Positions 17,767 to 27,208 of a DNA stretch of 64,000 nt are shown piece by piece. The position numbers and the translations under genes are program-made. The notes under the pieces are model-generated. The model made no database searches, was not told where the DNA came from, and saw only the letters and a list, made by a program, of their open reading frames with translations. The stretch lies in NCBI RefSeq assembly GCF_030163795.1, contig NZ_JASJOF010000002.1, positions 62,001 to 126,000 on the forward strand, read 5' to 3'. Numbering within the stretch: the stretch's first letter is position 1; each line of letters starts with the position of its first letter. This DNA is from Roseicyclus marinus (lineage in GTDB: Bacteria; Pseudomonadota; Alphaproteobacteria; Rhodobacterales; Rhodobacteraceae).

Positions 17767-18060
17767 GTGGATGTGTATATCGGACTAGACGTCTCGCTGG
17801 CAACCACGGCGATCTGCGCGGTGTCTGCGCAGGGCAGGATCGTCAGGGATATGACAGCGGCGAGCGAAACGCAGCTGCTGGTGGCGGCATTGAAGCAGAT
17901 GCCTCGGGTGAAGTGGTCGCTGTGACCCTCGAGGCCGGCCCTTTGTCTCAGTGGCTTTTCAAATTCCTGACTGAGGCCGGCTTTGCAGCCGATGTGATGG
18001 AAACGCGTCACGAGGTTGTGTCTCGAAAGCTGTGGAGCTTCCCCGTGGCACGCTCCGGAC
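17767..18060 (+). pseudogene. IS110-family transposase N-terminal fragment
   Basis: It starts at a GTG with VDVYIGLDVSLATTAICAV, the first-Asp region of a DEDD recombinase. A stop follows KQMPRVKWSL, and the next frame continues VTLEAGPLSQWLF and ADVMETRHEV, the usual second part of the domain. It breaks off at about 18060. It differs from the IS1111 recombinase at 6935 and belongs to the classic IS110 subgroup. Confidence 0.8.
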
Positions 18061-18078
18061 ACATGATGGATCGGTGTT

Positions 18079-18281
18079 TCAGGCTGCGAGGTCAAGGGGC
18101 ATGGGTTCGAGGGGCTGAGATAGGGTTTCCCAGCCGTCGACCTTGCGCATCTGGATTTCGCCGGATGCGAGCAGCGCCCAGAGGAGCATCGGCACGGTCT
18201 CGGCGCAGGGCAGTACGGTCTGGCTCTTGATGCGGCGGCGGAACTCCTCATTAATGCGCTCGCTTCCGTTGGTGGTCCGGG
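18079..18281 (-). pseudogene. IS256-family transposase C-terminal fragment
   Basis: The minus strand reads KSTRTTNGSERINEEFRRR then TVLPCAETVPMLLWALLASG, ending at a stop at 18079. RTTN(x)xER(x)N is the C-terminal landmark of IS256 (mutator-type) transposases. All upstream parts are missing because the IS3 element begins at 18282. Confidence 0.75.
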
Positions 18282-18310
18282 TGGACTTGCCCGACTTTTG
18301 TGGAGAGCGT

Positions 18311-19177
18311 TTAGCTCACTTCCCTTGCCTTTCGCTCGAAGGCGATGGGGCTCTGGAAGCCGAGCGATGAATGTCGCCTGACGGGGTTATAGAACCCGTC
18401 GATGTATCTGGCGACGGCGTTTTCGGCCTGCTGACGGGATTGCCATGCTACAGGCCAGATTAGCTCCGACTTGATGGTCTTGAAGAAGGTTTCGACCATC
18501 GAGTTGTCGTAGCAGTTTCCGCGCCCGCTCATTGAGATCAGGATACCGCGTTTGCGGAGCAGCGCCTGATAGTCGACCGAGCAGTATTGCGATCCGCGGT
18601 CGGAATGGTGAACCAGCCCCGGCGCGGGGTTGCGAGCCACGAGAGCACGACGCAGGGCTTCGACGGCGAGGTCGCGCTTCAGGCGGTCACTCGTGGCCCA
18701 GCCGACGACGCGGCGCGAGAAGAGGTCCAGCACGACGGCGAGGTAGAGCCAGCCTTCTGCCGTCCAGATGTAGGAGATGTCCGCCCCCCACTTCCTGTCC
18801 GGGCCGTCCGTTGTGAAGTTCTGCGCCAAAAGATTGGGCGCAACGGGCCAGGCATGTTCGCTGTCCGTCGTACGCTTGAACCGTCGCTTTTGCCGCGCGA
18901 TCAACTGGTTCTCGCGCATCAGTCGTGCCGCGCGATGCCGTCCGATCTCATGGCCCTCGTCGACGAGATCGCGGTGCATGCGCGGGCTACCGTAGGTGCC
19001 GTTCGATAGCGCGAAGGCCGTACGGATATGCGCCAGATAGACCATGTCCTGCTGCTGGCGGCGACAAGCCGGGCGGTCCTGCCAGGCGAAGAAGCCGCTC
19101 TGGCTGACGCCCAGGACACGGCACATCCGGCTGATCGGGAAGCTAGCCTTCTCCGCCTCGATGAAGCCGAAGGTCAT
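18311..19177 (-). CDS. IS3 orfB, DDE integrase
   Basis: A 288-residue integrase with the HTH_21 part (GTYGSPRMHRDLVDEG) and the catalytic core: RKWGADISYIWTAEGWLYLAVVLD for the first Asp, LVHHSDRGSQYCS for the second, and SMSGRGNCYDNSMVETFFKT for the Glu. It ends GFQSPIAFERKAREVS. The ATG at 19177 overlaps orfA by 4 nt, but translation usually comes from a -1 frameshift in orfA giving an OrfAB fusion. Intact. Confidence 0.92.
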   Translation of the reverse strand: MTFGFIEAEKASFPISRMCRVLGVSQSGFFAWQDRPACRRQQQDMVYLAHIRTAFALSNGTYGSPRMHRDLVDEGHEIGRHRAARLMRENQLIARQKRRFKRTTDSEHAWPVAPNLLAQNFTTDGPDRKWGADISYIWTAEGWLYLAVVLDLFSRRVVGWATSDRLKRDLAVEALRRALVARNPAPGLVHHSDRGSQYCSVDYQALLRKRGILISMSGRGNCYDNSMVETFFKTIKSELIWPVAWQSRQQAENAVARYIDGFYNPVRRHSSLGFQSPIAFERKAREVS

Positions 19178-19458
19178 CGACTTCCCTCTTTCGCGAAAAG
19201 GGCCACGGCTTTTTTTAGGATGTCGCGCGCCTGCTTCAGGACCGCATTCTCCCGCCGCAGCCGCTTCAGCTCGGCATGCACATCAACCGGCGCCTCGCTC
19301 GGCTCGCTGGCGTCGCGCTCCAAGCTCAGCCACCGCGTCAACGTCGACAGGCCAATGCCGAGATCCTCTGCGATCTCCCGACGCGTCCGGCCGCTGGTCA
19401 GTGCCAGACGCACCGCTTCACGCCGAAACTCCGGCGTCGGTCTGTTCCCGTTTCCCAT
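19174..19458 (-). CDS. IS3 orfA, DNA-binding subunit
   Basis: A 94-residue protein with a helix-turn-helix (RREIAEDLGIGLSTLTRWLS) and a heptad-repeat leucine zipper (LKRLRRENAVLKQARDILKK). The run of A residues in the mRNA near its end (AAAAAAAGCC around 19209-19215) is a good slippery site for the OrfAB frameshift. ATG 19458 follows AGGAGG. Confidence 0.92.
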   Translation of the reverse strand: MGNGNRPTPEFRREAVRLALTSGRTRREIAEDLGIGLSTLTRWLSLERDASEPSEAPVDVHAELKRLRRENAVLKQARDILKKAVALFAKEGSR

Positions 19459-19512
19459 AGAACACCTCCTGGTTCCTCAGTTGGTGCTCTCCACTTTTTC
19501 CGGGCAAGTCCA

Positions 19513-20460
19513 CGCTGGCGCAAGCGGATCGGCGAGGAGTGTGTGGAATGGCTGCTGACTAAGACGATCGAGGCAGGCCGCGACGCCGGGGTGATCTCGG
19601 AGCAGAGCGTCGAGGCGGTGATCGTGGACACCACGGTGATGGAAAAGGCGATTGCCCACCCGACGGACGCGCGGCTTTACGAGAAGGCGCGTACGCGCCT
19701 AGTGGCGCTCGTGCAGAAGGCCGGGCTGTCCTTGCGGCAGAGCTATGCGCGGCTCGCGCCGCGGCTGTCGGGCCAGGTCGGACGCTATGCCCATGACCGC
19801 CAGCTCAAGCGGATGCGCAAGGCGCTGCGGCGACTGAAGGGCTATACCGGCCGTGTCATGCGGGACATCCAGCGCCAGCTGGACGGCATCGCGGACGTGG
19901 CCCTGCGGCAATGGCTTGAGGCGGAGATCGCCCTCGTGGACCGGCTGCTGCGGCAGAAACCGAAGGACAGCGGCAAACTCTATGCACCGCACGAGCCGGA
20001 GGTCGACTGCGTCTTCAAGGGCAAGGCGCGGGTGCGCTAAGAGTTCGGGACCTAGGTATCGGTTGCGACGACGGACAAGGAGGGGTTGATCGTTGGGATG
20101 GGCTCGATGCTGGGTAACCCCTATGACGGGCATACGCTGCGAGAGGCGCTGGAGCAGGTGGAGATTCTGACCGAAACACGCACCCAAGCAGGCCTTCGTG
20201 GATCGCGGCTATCCGAGCCACGGCGTACAGGCCATGGCGGTCTACATCGCAGGGCAGAAACACGGGATGATCCCGGCGCTCAGGCGCGACCTGCGTCGAC
20301 GCAACGCCATCGAACCAGCTATTGGGCACATGAAGACGGATGGCCGCCTCTCCCGCTGTGCCCTGAAGGGCACGCTCGGTGACGCGCTCCAAGCGGTCCT
20401 GTGAGGCTTTTACCATATCATACGCATGATACTGGCCCACCTCAAGGCTCTTTAGGCCGA
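19513..20460 (+). pseudogene. IS1182-type (IS5 superfamily) transposase fragment
   Basis: Starting at RWRKRIGEECVEWLL, it parallels residues from about 113 onward of the intact transposase at 30558-31919. The catalytic-region words AVIVDTTVMEKAIAHPTDARLYEKA are kept, but stops appear after KGKARVR and EFGT, a frameshift follows ILTETRT, and another stop comes after GDALQAVL. The first quarter is missing, cut by the IS3 element. The similarity to 30558-31919 is close enough that both could recombine. Confidence 0.85.
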
Positions 20461-20713
20461 ATTCCTAGCGTTGCTGATGGCGATCTTCTCCGCGACCGGC
20501 GCGCCAGCGGTGCGAAATCTGGCTTCAGGGCGTTCGCGACGTGATGTTCAGCGTCGACTAAACTAAATTACCCGAAAAGCTGTCCAAGAGTTGGGGAGTA
20601 GCTCAACGAAACCGGCAGCAAGCCACCTGACCCTAGGTATAATCGAGATTGTACTCACCCCGATCTATAGAATATGAGAGCGTCGACCATCAGAGTTTTA
20701 TTGGGATGTCTGG
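20461..20713 (+). promoter_or_regulatory. IS1182 right-end debris and upstream region of the wbpA operon
   Basis: The first 100 nt look like the decayed right end of the IS1182-type copy (GTTCAG near 20550, compare 31921). The remaining 140 nt carry no gene and must hold the promoter of the sugar operon. A GGTATAAT (20636-20643) is a plausible -10 hexamer, with no clear -35 partner. Confidence 0.4.
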
Positions 20714-22009
20714 ATGAATTTTCCTGAAAAAGTCTCCGCGAAAACCGCCAAAATCGGTGTCCTCGGTCTAGGGTACGTAGGCATTCCCCTTGCAATGCGT
20801 GTCCATGAAGTAGGTCTACCCGTGCTCGGCTTTGACATCGACACTCGCCGTGTTGATCAGCTCAACTCCGGTCAATCCCCGATCAAGCATCTGTCTGGCG
20901 ACGACATTAAAGCCATGGTCGACGGCCGCTTCGAAGCAACCACAGACTTCTCGCGCGCCGCTGAATGCGATGCGCTGCTGATCTGCGTGCCGACACCGCT
21001 CGACAAGACCCGCGAACCGGATCTAAGCTTTGTCACCGCCACGATGGATATGATCGCGCCGTACTTGCGCAAAGGTCAGATGATCTCGCTGGAGAGCACA
21101 ACATGGCCCGGCACCACGCGCGAAGTGCTGCTGCCCTATCTGGAAAAGGCCGGCCTGACCGCTGGCACAGACGCTTATCTCGTTTACTCGCCCGAACGCG
21201 AAGACCCCGGCAACCCGAATTTCAACACCCAGACCATCCCGAAGGTCGTTGGCGGTCATACGCCTGCCTGTCTTGAGGCTGGCACCGCGCTTTATGGCGC
21301 ATTTATCGACCATGTGGTGCCTGTGTCCTCGACCGCTGCTGCCGAGATGGTCAAGCTGCTGGAAAACATCCACCGCTCAATCAATATTGGCCTCGTAAAT
21401 GAGCTGAAGATCGTCACGGACGCGATGGGTCTCGATATTTTCGAGATCGTGGATGCCGCCAAGACCAAGCCCTTCGGCTTTACCGCCTATTACCCCGGCC
21501 CGGGCATTGGCGGGCACTGTATCCCGATCGATCCGTTCTATCTGACATGGAAAGCGCGCGAATTTGGCCTGCATACCCGCTTCATCGAGCTGGCAGGCGA
21601 GATAAACGCCTCCATGCCGCAATACGTAGTCGACAAGACCGTTCGTGCACTCAACGAGGCGGGCAAATCGCTAAAGGGCGCAAAGATCTTGGCACTTGGT
21701 ATAGCCTATAAGCGCGACGTAGATGACATGCGTGAAAGCCCCAGCGTTTTCGTGATGGAGCTGCTGCGCGACTGGGGTGCGGATGTGGCATATTCGGACC
21801 CGAATGTACCGGTTTTCCCGGAGATGCGTGAGCATGATTTCGATTTGTCCTCCGTGGACCTGACGCCCGAAAGCCTTTCCAGTTATGACGCTGTGATCCT
21901 CCTCACTGACCACACGGATTTCGACTACGACATGATCCGCGAACATGCGCCCATTCTTGTCGATACACGTGGCAAGTTCCGCAGCGATACTCGCGTTGTG
22001 CGCGCGTGA
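20714..22009 (+). CDS. wbpA: UDP-N-acetyl-D-glucosamine 6-dehydrogenase
   Basis: A 431-residue nucleotide-sugar dehydrogenase that oxidises UDP-GlcNAc twice with NAD+ to UDP-GlcNAcA, the first step towards 2,3-diacetamido hexuronic acids. The N-terminal Rossmann motif [13 protein letters not shown] is at about 13-25, the central domain carries [10 protein letters not shown], and the catalytic Cys is in [13 protein letters not shown]. The C-terminal UDP-binding domain includes [18 protein letters not shown]. Length fits the WbpA/VipA type, and the following wbpB-, wbpD- and wbpE-like genes confirm the pathway. ATG 20714 opens the operon. Confidence 0.92.
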   Translation: MNFPEKVSAKTAKIGVLGLGYVGIPLAMRVHEVGLPVLGFDIDTRRVDQLNSGQSPIKHLSGDDIKAMVDGRFEATTDFSRAAECDALLICVPTPLDKTREPDLSFVTATMDMIAPYLRKGQMISLESTTWPGTTREVLLPYLEKAGLTAGTDAYLVYSPEREDPGNPNFNTQTIPKVVGGHTPACLEAGTALYGAFIDHVVPVSSTAAAEMVKLLENIHRSINIGLVNELKIVTDAMGLDIFEIVDAAKTKPFGFTAYYPGPGIGGHCIPIDPFYLTWKAREFGLHTRFIELAGEINASMPQYVVDKTVRALNEAGKSLKGAKILALGIAYKRDVDDMRESPSVFVMELLRDWGADVAYSDPNVPVFPEMREHDFDLSSVDLTPESLSSYDAVILLTDHTDFDYDMIREHAPILVDTRGKFRSDTRVVRA

Positions 22010-22024
22010 AGAAAAGAGACCGAC

Positions 22025-22972
22025 ATGACCAATTATGCTCTGATCGGCGCAGCCGGTTACATCGCTCCGCGCCACCTGAAAGCGATGAAGGAAACCGGCG
22101 GCATCCTGCAGGCGGCCTATGACATCAATGACAGCGTCGGCATCATGGACAGCCATTTCCCCGATGCCGCCTTCTTCACCGAGTTCGAACGCTTCGACGC
22201 CCATGTGCATGATCTGAAGACACGCGGCACGGGCATCGACTATGTTGGCATCTGTAGCCCCAACTACCTCCACAAATCACATATAGGTTTCGCCCTGCGC
22301 GCGGGCGCGGATGCGATCTGCGAAAAGCCGCTGGTACTGAATCCGTCTGATATCGACGATCTGGAAAAGCTGGAGACCGAGACCGGGCAGCGCATTAACT
22401 CGATCCTTCAACTTCGTCTGCACCACGCGATCATCGCGCTGAAAGAGAAAATCGCCAATGGCCCAAAGGACAAGATCTACGATGTGGATCTGGGCTACTT
22501 CACCTCGCGCGGCGCGTGGTATCACGCCTCCTGGAAGGGCTTCGATCAAAAGTCCGGCGGCATCGCCACGAATATCGGCGTGCATTTCTACGACATGCTG
22601 AGCTTTGTCTTCGGCCCGATCAAAGAAAATATCGTGCATCACCGCGGCGCGGATGCGGCGGCGGGCTATCTGGAGTTCGCGCACGCACGCGTGCGCTGGG
22701 TGTTATCCATTAACCGTGATCACCTGCCTGCGCATACACCTGCGGGCCAGACGACGCATCGCTCCATCACTGTCGAGGGCGAAGAGATGGAATTCTCCGG
22801 CGGCTTCACCGATTTGCATACGGCGTCCTACCAGAACGTGCTTGACGGCAATGGCTACGGTTTGGATGTGGTGCGCCCCTCCATCGAGATAGTCTCCCAT
22901 ATCCGTACAGCGCCCATCGAGCCCTCCAGAGGCGAGCAGCACCCAGACATCAAGAAGGTTCTCGCCGGATGA
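22025..22972 (+). CDS. wbpB: UDP-GlcNAcA 3-dehydrogenase, Gfo/Idh/MocA family
   Basis: A 315-residue oxidoreductase. The N-terminal Rossmann fold begins YALIGAAGYIAPRHLKAMKE, the family motif CEKPLVLNPSDI (EKP with the catalytic Lys) is at about 99-110, and the C-terminal half has GGIATNIGVHFYDMLSFVFG. In the Pseudomonas pathway WbpB oxidises C3 of UDP-GlcNAcA, with NAD+ recycled by 2-oxoglutarate, so that WbpE can aminate it. It starts 15 nt after wbpA and overlaps the next gene by 4 nt. Confidence 0.9.
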   Translation: MTNYALIGAAGYIAPRHLKAMKETGGILQAAYDINDSVGIMDSHFPDAAFFTEFERFDAHVHDLKTRGTGIDYVGICSPNYLHKSHIGFALRAGADAICEKPLVLNPSDIDDLEKLETETGQRINSILQLRLHHAIIALKEKIANGPKDKIYDVDLGYFTSRGAWYHASWKGFDQKSGGIATNIGVHFYDMLSFVFGPIKENIVHHRGADAAAGYLEFAHARVRWVLSINRDHLPAHTPAGQTTHRSITVEGEEMEFSGGFTDLHTASYQNVLDGNGYGLDVVRPSIEIVSHIRTAPIEPSRGEQHPDIKKVLAG

Positions 22973-23559
22973 TTGCGGACGGCGCAAAGGTTCACGCAGA
23001 CGCCTTCGTCCACGAAAGCGCCTATGTGGATGCGCCCTCCTATATCGGTGCAGGCAGCAAGCTTTGGCATTTCGTCCATGTGCTGGGCCACACCCATATC
23101 GGAGCCAATTGCTCGCTCGGGCAAAATGTTATGGCAGGTCCACATGTAACCATCGGCAATGGGTGTAAAATCCAGAACAACGTCGCGCTCTATAAAGGTG
23201 TGACATTGGAGGATGACGTCTTTTGCGGGCCGTCTTGCGTCTTCACCAATGTGCTGACCCCTCGCGCTCATGTGCAGCGTAAGGACGAGTTTGGCGAAAC
23301 GCTGGTCAAACGTGGGGCGACGATCGGTGCCAATGCCACCATCGTTTGCGGTAATACGCTGGGTGCATATTGCATGATCGCGGCTGGCGCGGTTGTGACA
23401 AAGGATGTTCCCGATCATGCGCTGATGGCAGGTGTTCCGGCCAAGCGCATCGGCTGGGTCAGCCGTACGGGCGAGCGTCTGGGCGATGACTTGACCTGCC
23501 CGCGCACCGGCGAACGCTATGCCGAAGAAAACGGCACACTCATGCTCATCTCGGAGTAA
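22969..23559 (+). CDS. wbpD: UDP-2-acetamido-3-amino-hexuronate N-acetyltransferase (left-handed beta-helix)
   Basis: A 196-residue hexapeptide-repeat acetyltransferase. Repeats begin after the first 20 residues (YIGAGSKLWHFVHVLGHTHIG, GANCSLGQNVMAG, IGNGCKIQNNVALYKGV) and end with AAGAVVTKDVPDHALMAGVP. The family adds the 3-N-acetyl group to give UDP-2,3-diacetamido uronic acid with acetyl-CoA. The last 25 residues (CPRTGERYAEENGTLMLISE) are a tail also found in WbpD-type proteins. ATGA overlap with wbpB indicates coupling. Confidence 0.9.
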   Translation: MIADGAKVHADAFVHESAYVDAPSYIGAGSKLWHFVHVLGHTHIGANCSLGQNVMAGPHVTIGNGCKIQNNVALYKGVTLEDDVFCGPSCVFTNVLTPRAHVQRKDEFGETLVKRGATIGANATIVCGNTLGAYCMIAAGAVVTKDVPDHALMAGVPAKRIGWVSRTGERLGDDLTCPRTGERYAEENGTLMLISE

Positions 23560-23563
23560 TCCC

Positions 23564-24685
23564 ATGCAGTTCATCGATCTTGCCGCCCAGCAGGCCCGTA
23601 TCCGCGAAAAAATCGACACGCGCATTGCAGCTGTGCTGGATCACGGCGCCTACATCCTCGGCCCGGAAGTGGATGAGCTGGAGGAAAAGCTGGCGGCGTT
23701 CTGTGGTGCGAAACATGCGATCACCTGCGCCAATGGCACCGATGCACTGCAACTCGCGCTGATGGCGCTGGGTGTGCGGACAGGGGATGCGGTGTTTGTG
23801 CCGTCCTTCACTTTTGCCGCCACCGCCGAAGTGGTGCCGTGCATGGGTGCGACGCCCGTTTTCGTCGAGGTCGATCCGGTCTCTTTCAACATGGACGCAG
23901 GCAGCCTCAAACGCTGTATCACCCATGCCAAAGAGCAGGGTCTGACGCCCAAACTGGTAATCCCCGTCGATCTCTTCGGTCTGCCTGCCGATTACGACGC
24001 GCTAACCGAGCTCGCTGAGGCCGAAGGTCTCAAGATGATCGGCGACAGCGCGCAGGGTTGGGGTGGCACCTATCGTGGCCGCATGACGGGCACGTTCGGC
24101 GATCTGACGACCACATCCTTTTTTCCGGCCAAACCACTGGGCTGCTATGGCGATGGCGGCGCGATGTTCACCAATGATGATGATCTGGCAGAACTGCTGG
24201 TCTCGCTGCGCTTTCATGGCAAGGGCGACTATAAATACAACAATGTGCGCATCGGCATGAACTCGCGCCTCGACACGATTCAGGCGGCGATCCTGCTCGA
24301 AAAACTGGCGATCTACGCCGATGAGCTAGACGCGCGCCAGCGCATTGCTGACCGGTACACGGATGCGCTTCAGGATGTAATCGACACGCCTGTGGTGGGC
24401 AATGAATGCCGTTCGATCTGGGCACAATACACGCTGAAGACCCGCGATGGTCAGGACCGTGAGGCGATCATGGAGCGTCTTAAGGAGGCGGGTATTCCGA
24501 GCACCGTCTACTACCCGATGCCGCTCCATATGCAGAAGGCCTATGATCGCTTTCCGACCGATCCCGAGGGCTTGGCCACATCCGAAGCCATTGCCAAACA
24601 GGTCTTCTCCCTGCCCATGCATCCCTATTTAGAGCCTGATGCGCAGGAACAGGTCATCTCCGCACTGCGCGACGCGCTGGGATAA
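23564..24685 (+). CDS. wbpE: UDP-3-keto-GlcNAcA aminotransferase, DegT/DnrJ/EryC1 family
   Basis: A 373-residue PLP enzyme. It begins MQFIDLAAQQARI, with the phosphate-binding ANGTDALQLALMALG, the aspartate region MIGDSAQGWGGTYRG and the PLP lysine in TTSFFPAKPLGCYGDGGA. It transfers an amino group from glutamate to C3 of the 3-keto intermediate. I took the ATG at 23564, 4 nt after the wbpD stop, rather than an upstream start inside wbpD. It completes the A-B-D-E set; an epimerase (WbpI) is not in the window. Confidence 0.9.
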   Translation: MQFIDLAAQQARIREKIDTRIAAVLDHGAYILGPEVDELEEKLAAFCGAKHAITCANGTDALQLALMALGVRTGDAVFVPSFTFAATAEVVPCMGATPVFVEVDPVSFNMDAGSLKRCITHAKEQGLTPKLVIPVDLFGLPADYDALTELAEAEGLKMIGDSAQGWGGTYRGRMTGTFGDLTTTSFFPAKPLGCYGDGGAMFTNDDDLAELLVSLRFHGKGDYKYNNVRIGMNSRLDTIQAAILLEKLAIYADELDARQRIADRYTDALQDVIDTPVVGNECRSIWAQYTLKTRDGQDREAIMERLKEAGIPSTVYYPMPLHMQKAYDRFPTDPEGLATSEAIAKQVFSLPMHPYLEPDAQEQVISALRDALG

Positions 24686-24688
24686 CGC

Positions 24689-25951
24689 ATGCGGGCATGG
24701 GTGATCAAAACAGGCGAGCCTGTTCCCTACCTGCCCGCAGAGTCCGGCGACCGTCTGTTTCGCACAGGTCTGATGGCGCAAACGCTTATGGATGCAGGCC
24801 ATGAGGTGACGTGGTGGACTGGGCAGTTCCACCATCAGCTCAAGCATCACCGCGATGTGCAGCCCGATCGCGTGCTCAGACCATCGGAGGCAGGCCCTGA
24901 CATGGTCTTTCTGTCCTCGCGCGGATACCGCTCGCATATCACGCCTGCGCGGTTTCTGGACCATGCGCAGGTACGGCGAGGTTTTCTGCGCCTTGCCTCG
25001 GACTTGCCTCGCCCGGATGTGATGATCTGTGCATGGCCGACGATTGATCTGGCCTATGCCGCCACCACGTTCGGCCGGGCGCATGGCATTCCGGTCGTGC
25101 TCGATATCCGCGATCTGTGGCCGGATATTTTCTACGAGCGCATCACTGCAAAAACAGGCCTGCCCTTTAAAGGGTATTTCTGGCCGTGGGAGCGGATGGG
25201 CAAGCGGGCCATGCAAAATGCCAATGCGGTGATTTCGATCACGCAAGGCATGCTGGACTGGGCGCACACACGTTTCGCGCGCGAAACAACGAACCTCGAC
25301 AGGGTGTTCTACCAAAGCCAGAGCGCCACGCCAGCCGTGCCCGATGCTGAGTTCTGGCAAGCGCGCGGTGTCGATCTGGCCGCGCCCAAGACACGGTTGG
25401 TCTGGTCCGGCACGCTGATATCGCATCTCGATATCCAGACATTGCTCGCCGCCATCGAAACCCTGCCCCAGAGCGCCGCGGACAAGCTGGAATTCGTCTT
25501 TTGCGGCTCAGGCGACCTGACCCCGCGTATCGAAGAGATGGCCGCGCGCCTGCCACATGTGATCTACGGTGGATGGGTCAGCCAAAACGCGCTGAGCGCC
25601 CTTTACGAGGCCAGTCACATCGGCATGATCTGTTATCTCGACCGGTTCGATTTCCAACTGTCCATTCCCAACAAGGTGGCCGATTTCACTCGGTCGGGCC
25701 TGCGCACACTGACCAATCTCGATGGCGAATTGGACCGTGTGCTTGGACCCCATGATCTTCTGATCCGGTACAAAACCGGCGATGCGGATGATCTTGGGGC
25801 CGTGTTGCGCCGGATCGCGGACGAGCCGGAGCGGTATCGGGGAAAGACGGATGCGGGTCCCAGGCTCTTTTCCGAGTTGTTTGACGCCAAGGTCGTGATG
25901 GCCGAATTTGTGCGCTATGTGGAAGGCATTGCCGATCAGGGGGCCACATGA
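24689..25951 (+). CDS. Glycosyltransferase family 4 (WbuB-like)
   Basis: A 420-residue GT-B enzyme. The N-terminal acceptor domain has GDRLFRTGLMAQTLMDAGHEV, and the middle has VVLDIRDLWPDIFYERI, a signature of the WbuB/FnlC group acting on lipid-linked N-acetyl-amino sugars. The donor domain begins RLVWSGTLISHLDIQTLL and continues with VFCGSGDL. It lies 3 nt after wbpE and overlaps the next gene by 4 nt. It probably adds the second sugar to the lipid-linked sugar made by the PglC-type enzyme. Confidence 0.85.
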   Translation: MRAWVIKTGEPVPYLPAESGDRLFRTGLMAQTLMDAGHEVTWWTGQFHHQLKHHRDVQPDRVLRPSEAGPDMVFLSSRGYRSHITPARFLDHAQVRRGFLRLASDLPRPDVMICAWPTIDLAYAATTFGRAHGIPVVLDIRDLWPDIFYERITAKTGLPFKGYFWPWERMGKRAMQNANAVISITQGMLDWAHTRFARETTNLDRVFYQSQSATPAVPDAEFWQARGVDLAAPKTRLVWSGTLISHLDIQTLLAAIETLPQSAADKLEFVFCGSGDLTPRIEEMAARLPHVIYGGWVSQNALSALYEASHIGMICYLDRFDFQLSIPNKVADFTRSGLRTLTNLDGELDRVLGPHDLLIRYKTGDADDLGAVLRRIADEPERYRGKTDAGPRLFSELFDAKVVMAEFVRYVEGIADQGAT

Positions 25952-26538
25952 AGCGCGTCATTGACATTGCCGGGGCGGGGATAGGGCTGATCCTGTTTGC
26001 GCCTGTGCTCATTTTGCTCGCCGTGATGATCCGGCGCAATCTGGGATGGCCGGTGCTTTTTAGTCAGACGCGTCTGGGCCTGCATGGCAAACCCTTCGAG
26101 ATGATCAAATTCCGCACCATGCGCGATGCCCTGAGCGCCGATGGCAGCCCATTACCCGATGCCGAGCGGATGACGCCTTTGGGGGCCAAGCTGCGCGCCT
26201 ATTCGCTTGATGAACTGCCCGAGCTTTGGAATGTACTGAAAGGCGAGATGAGCCTTGTGGGTCCGCGGCCTTTGCTGATGGAATACCTCCCGCTCTATTC
26301 GCCGCGTCAGATGCGCCGTCATGAGGTCCGCCCCGGCGTGACCGGCTGGGCGCAGATCAACGGGCGCAATGCGGTCAGCTGGCCGGAGAAATTAGAAATG
26401 GATGTGTGGTATGTGGAAAACCGCTCGCTCTGGCTCGATCTGAAAATCATCGCGCTCACAATCCGCAAAGTGATAAAGCAGGACGGGATTTCCGCAGATG
26501 GCGAGGCGACCATGCCAAAGTTCAAGGGTGAGAGATGA
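25948..26538 (+). CDS. Initiating phosphoglycosyl transferase, PglC-type
   Basis: A 196-residue monotopic phosphoglycosyl transferase. It has an N-terminal re-entrant hydrophobic helix (MKRVIDIAGAGIGLILFAPVLILLAVMI), the motif FEMIKFRTM, the conserved SLDELPELWNVLKGEMSLVGPRP and RHEVRPGVTGWAQINGRNA. The family moves a sugar-1-phosphate from a UDP-sugar to undecaprenyl phosphate at the cytoplasmic face, starting a glycan. Size and motifs fit the small PglC class rather than the larger WbaP class. The neighbouring PglD- and PglE-like genes suggest a diacetamido-bacillosamine-type donor. Confidence 0.9.
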   Translation: MKRVIDIAGAGIGLILFAPVLILLAVMIRRNLGWPVLFSQTRLGLHGKPFEMIKFRTMRDALSADGSPLPDAERMTPLGAKLRAYSLDELPELWNVLKGEMSLVGPRPLLMEYLPLYSPRQMRRHEVRPGVTGWAQINGRNAVSWPEKLEMDVWYVENRSLWLDLKIIALTIRKVIKQDGISADGEATMPKFKGER

Positions 26539-27128
26539 ACGCCCTGCGCATCATAGGTGCCGGCGGCCATGGACGGGTACTGGCCGATATCGCCGAAGGG
26601 ATGGGCTATCGGGAAATCAGCTTTCTGGATGCCGGATATCCAAAGCTGCACGAAAGTGGCGCGTGGCCCGTCACTGGCAGACCAGAGGCACAGGACGAAG
26701 CCGATGTCGCGCTGGGGATCGGAGATAACGCGACGAGGCTGTCTTTTTTTGAGACCCTAACCCAGACGCCTGTGACGCTGATTCACCCTTCCGCAGTGGT
26801 GTCGCCTCATGCCGAGATCGGGGCGGGCAGTGTCATTTGTGCCGGCGCGGTCGTTGCCCCTTTCGCCAAACTGGGACAGGGATGTATCATCAACACCTGC
26901 GCCAGCGTCGATCATGATTGTGTGCTCAGCGACGGGGTGCATATCTCGCCTGGCGCGCGGCTTGGCGGCGGCGTGTTTGTTGGCGCGCGTACGTGGATCG
27001 GAATTGGCGCCGTGGTGCGCGAGTATAAATCCATCGGGAGTGATGTTATGGTCGGTGCGGGTGCGGCGGTGACACGCAATGTAGGGGATGGCGCGCGCAT
27101 TGGCGGTGTGCCCGCCAAGGAATTTTAA
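26535..27128 (+). CDS. PglD/NeuD-type sugar O/N-acetyltransferase
   Basis: A 197-residue protein with the PglD architecture: an N-terminal nucleotide-sugar domain (LRIIGAGGHGRVLADIAEGMGY) and a C-terminal left-handed beta-helix (IHPSAVVSPHAEIGAGS, VICAGAVVAPFAKLG, CIINTCASVDHDCVL), with the catalytic His in SVDHDC. PglD acetylates the 4-amino group of a UDP-4-amino-6-deoxy sugar. ATGA overlap with the PglC-type gene and the PglE-type gene downstream support this role. Confidence 0.9.
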   Translation: MNALRIIGAGGHGRVLADIAEGMGYREISFLDAGYPKLHESGAWPVTGRPEAQDEADVALGIGDNATRLSFFETLTQTPVTLIHPSAVVSPHAEIGAGSVICAGAVVAPFAKLGQGCIINTCASVDHDCVLSDGVHISPGARLGGGVFVGARTWIGIGAVVREYKSIGSDVMVGAGAAVTRNVGDGARIGGVPAKEF

Positions 27129-27208
27129 CGCATGGGCGACGAAATCCGTGACGGATTTCAGACAGCTTTCACCTGGTGAAAGCGCTCGGCCGAACGAAAG
27201 GACCAAGA

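Larger units (their letters stand above)
18282..19512 (-). mobile_element. IS3-family element, complete
   Basis: Inverted ends TGGACTTGCCCG (left, 18282) and CGGGCAAGTCCA (right, ending 19512), extended by GTGGAGAGC on both sides. The two overlapping reading frames orfA and orfB are intact. Length is about 1.23 kb. The left flank is an IS256 fragment and the right flank an IS1182-type fragment, so there is no matching target duplication; an IS-mediated deletion or recombination is likely. Confidence 0.88.
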
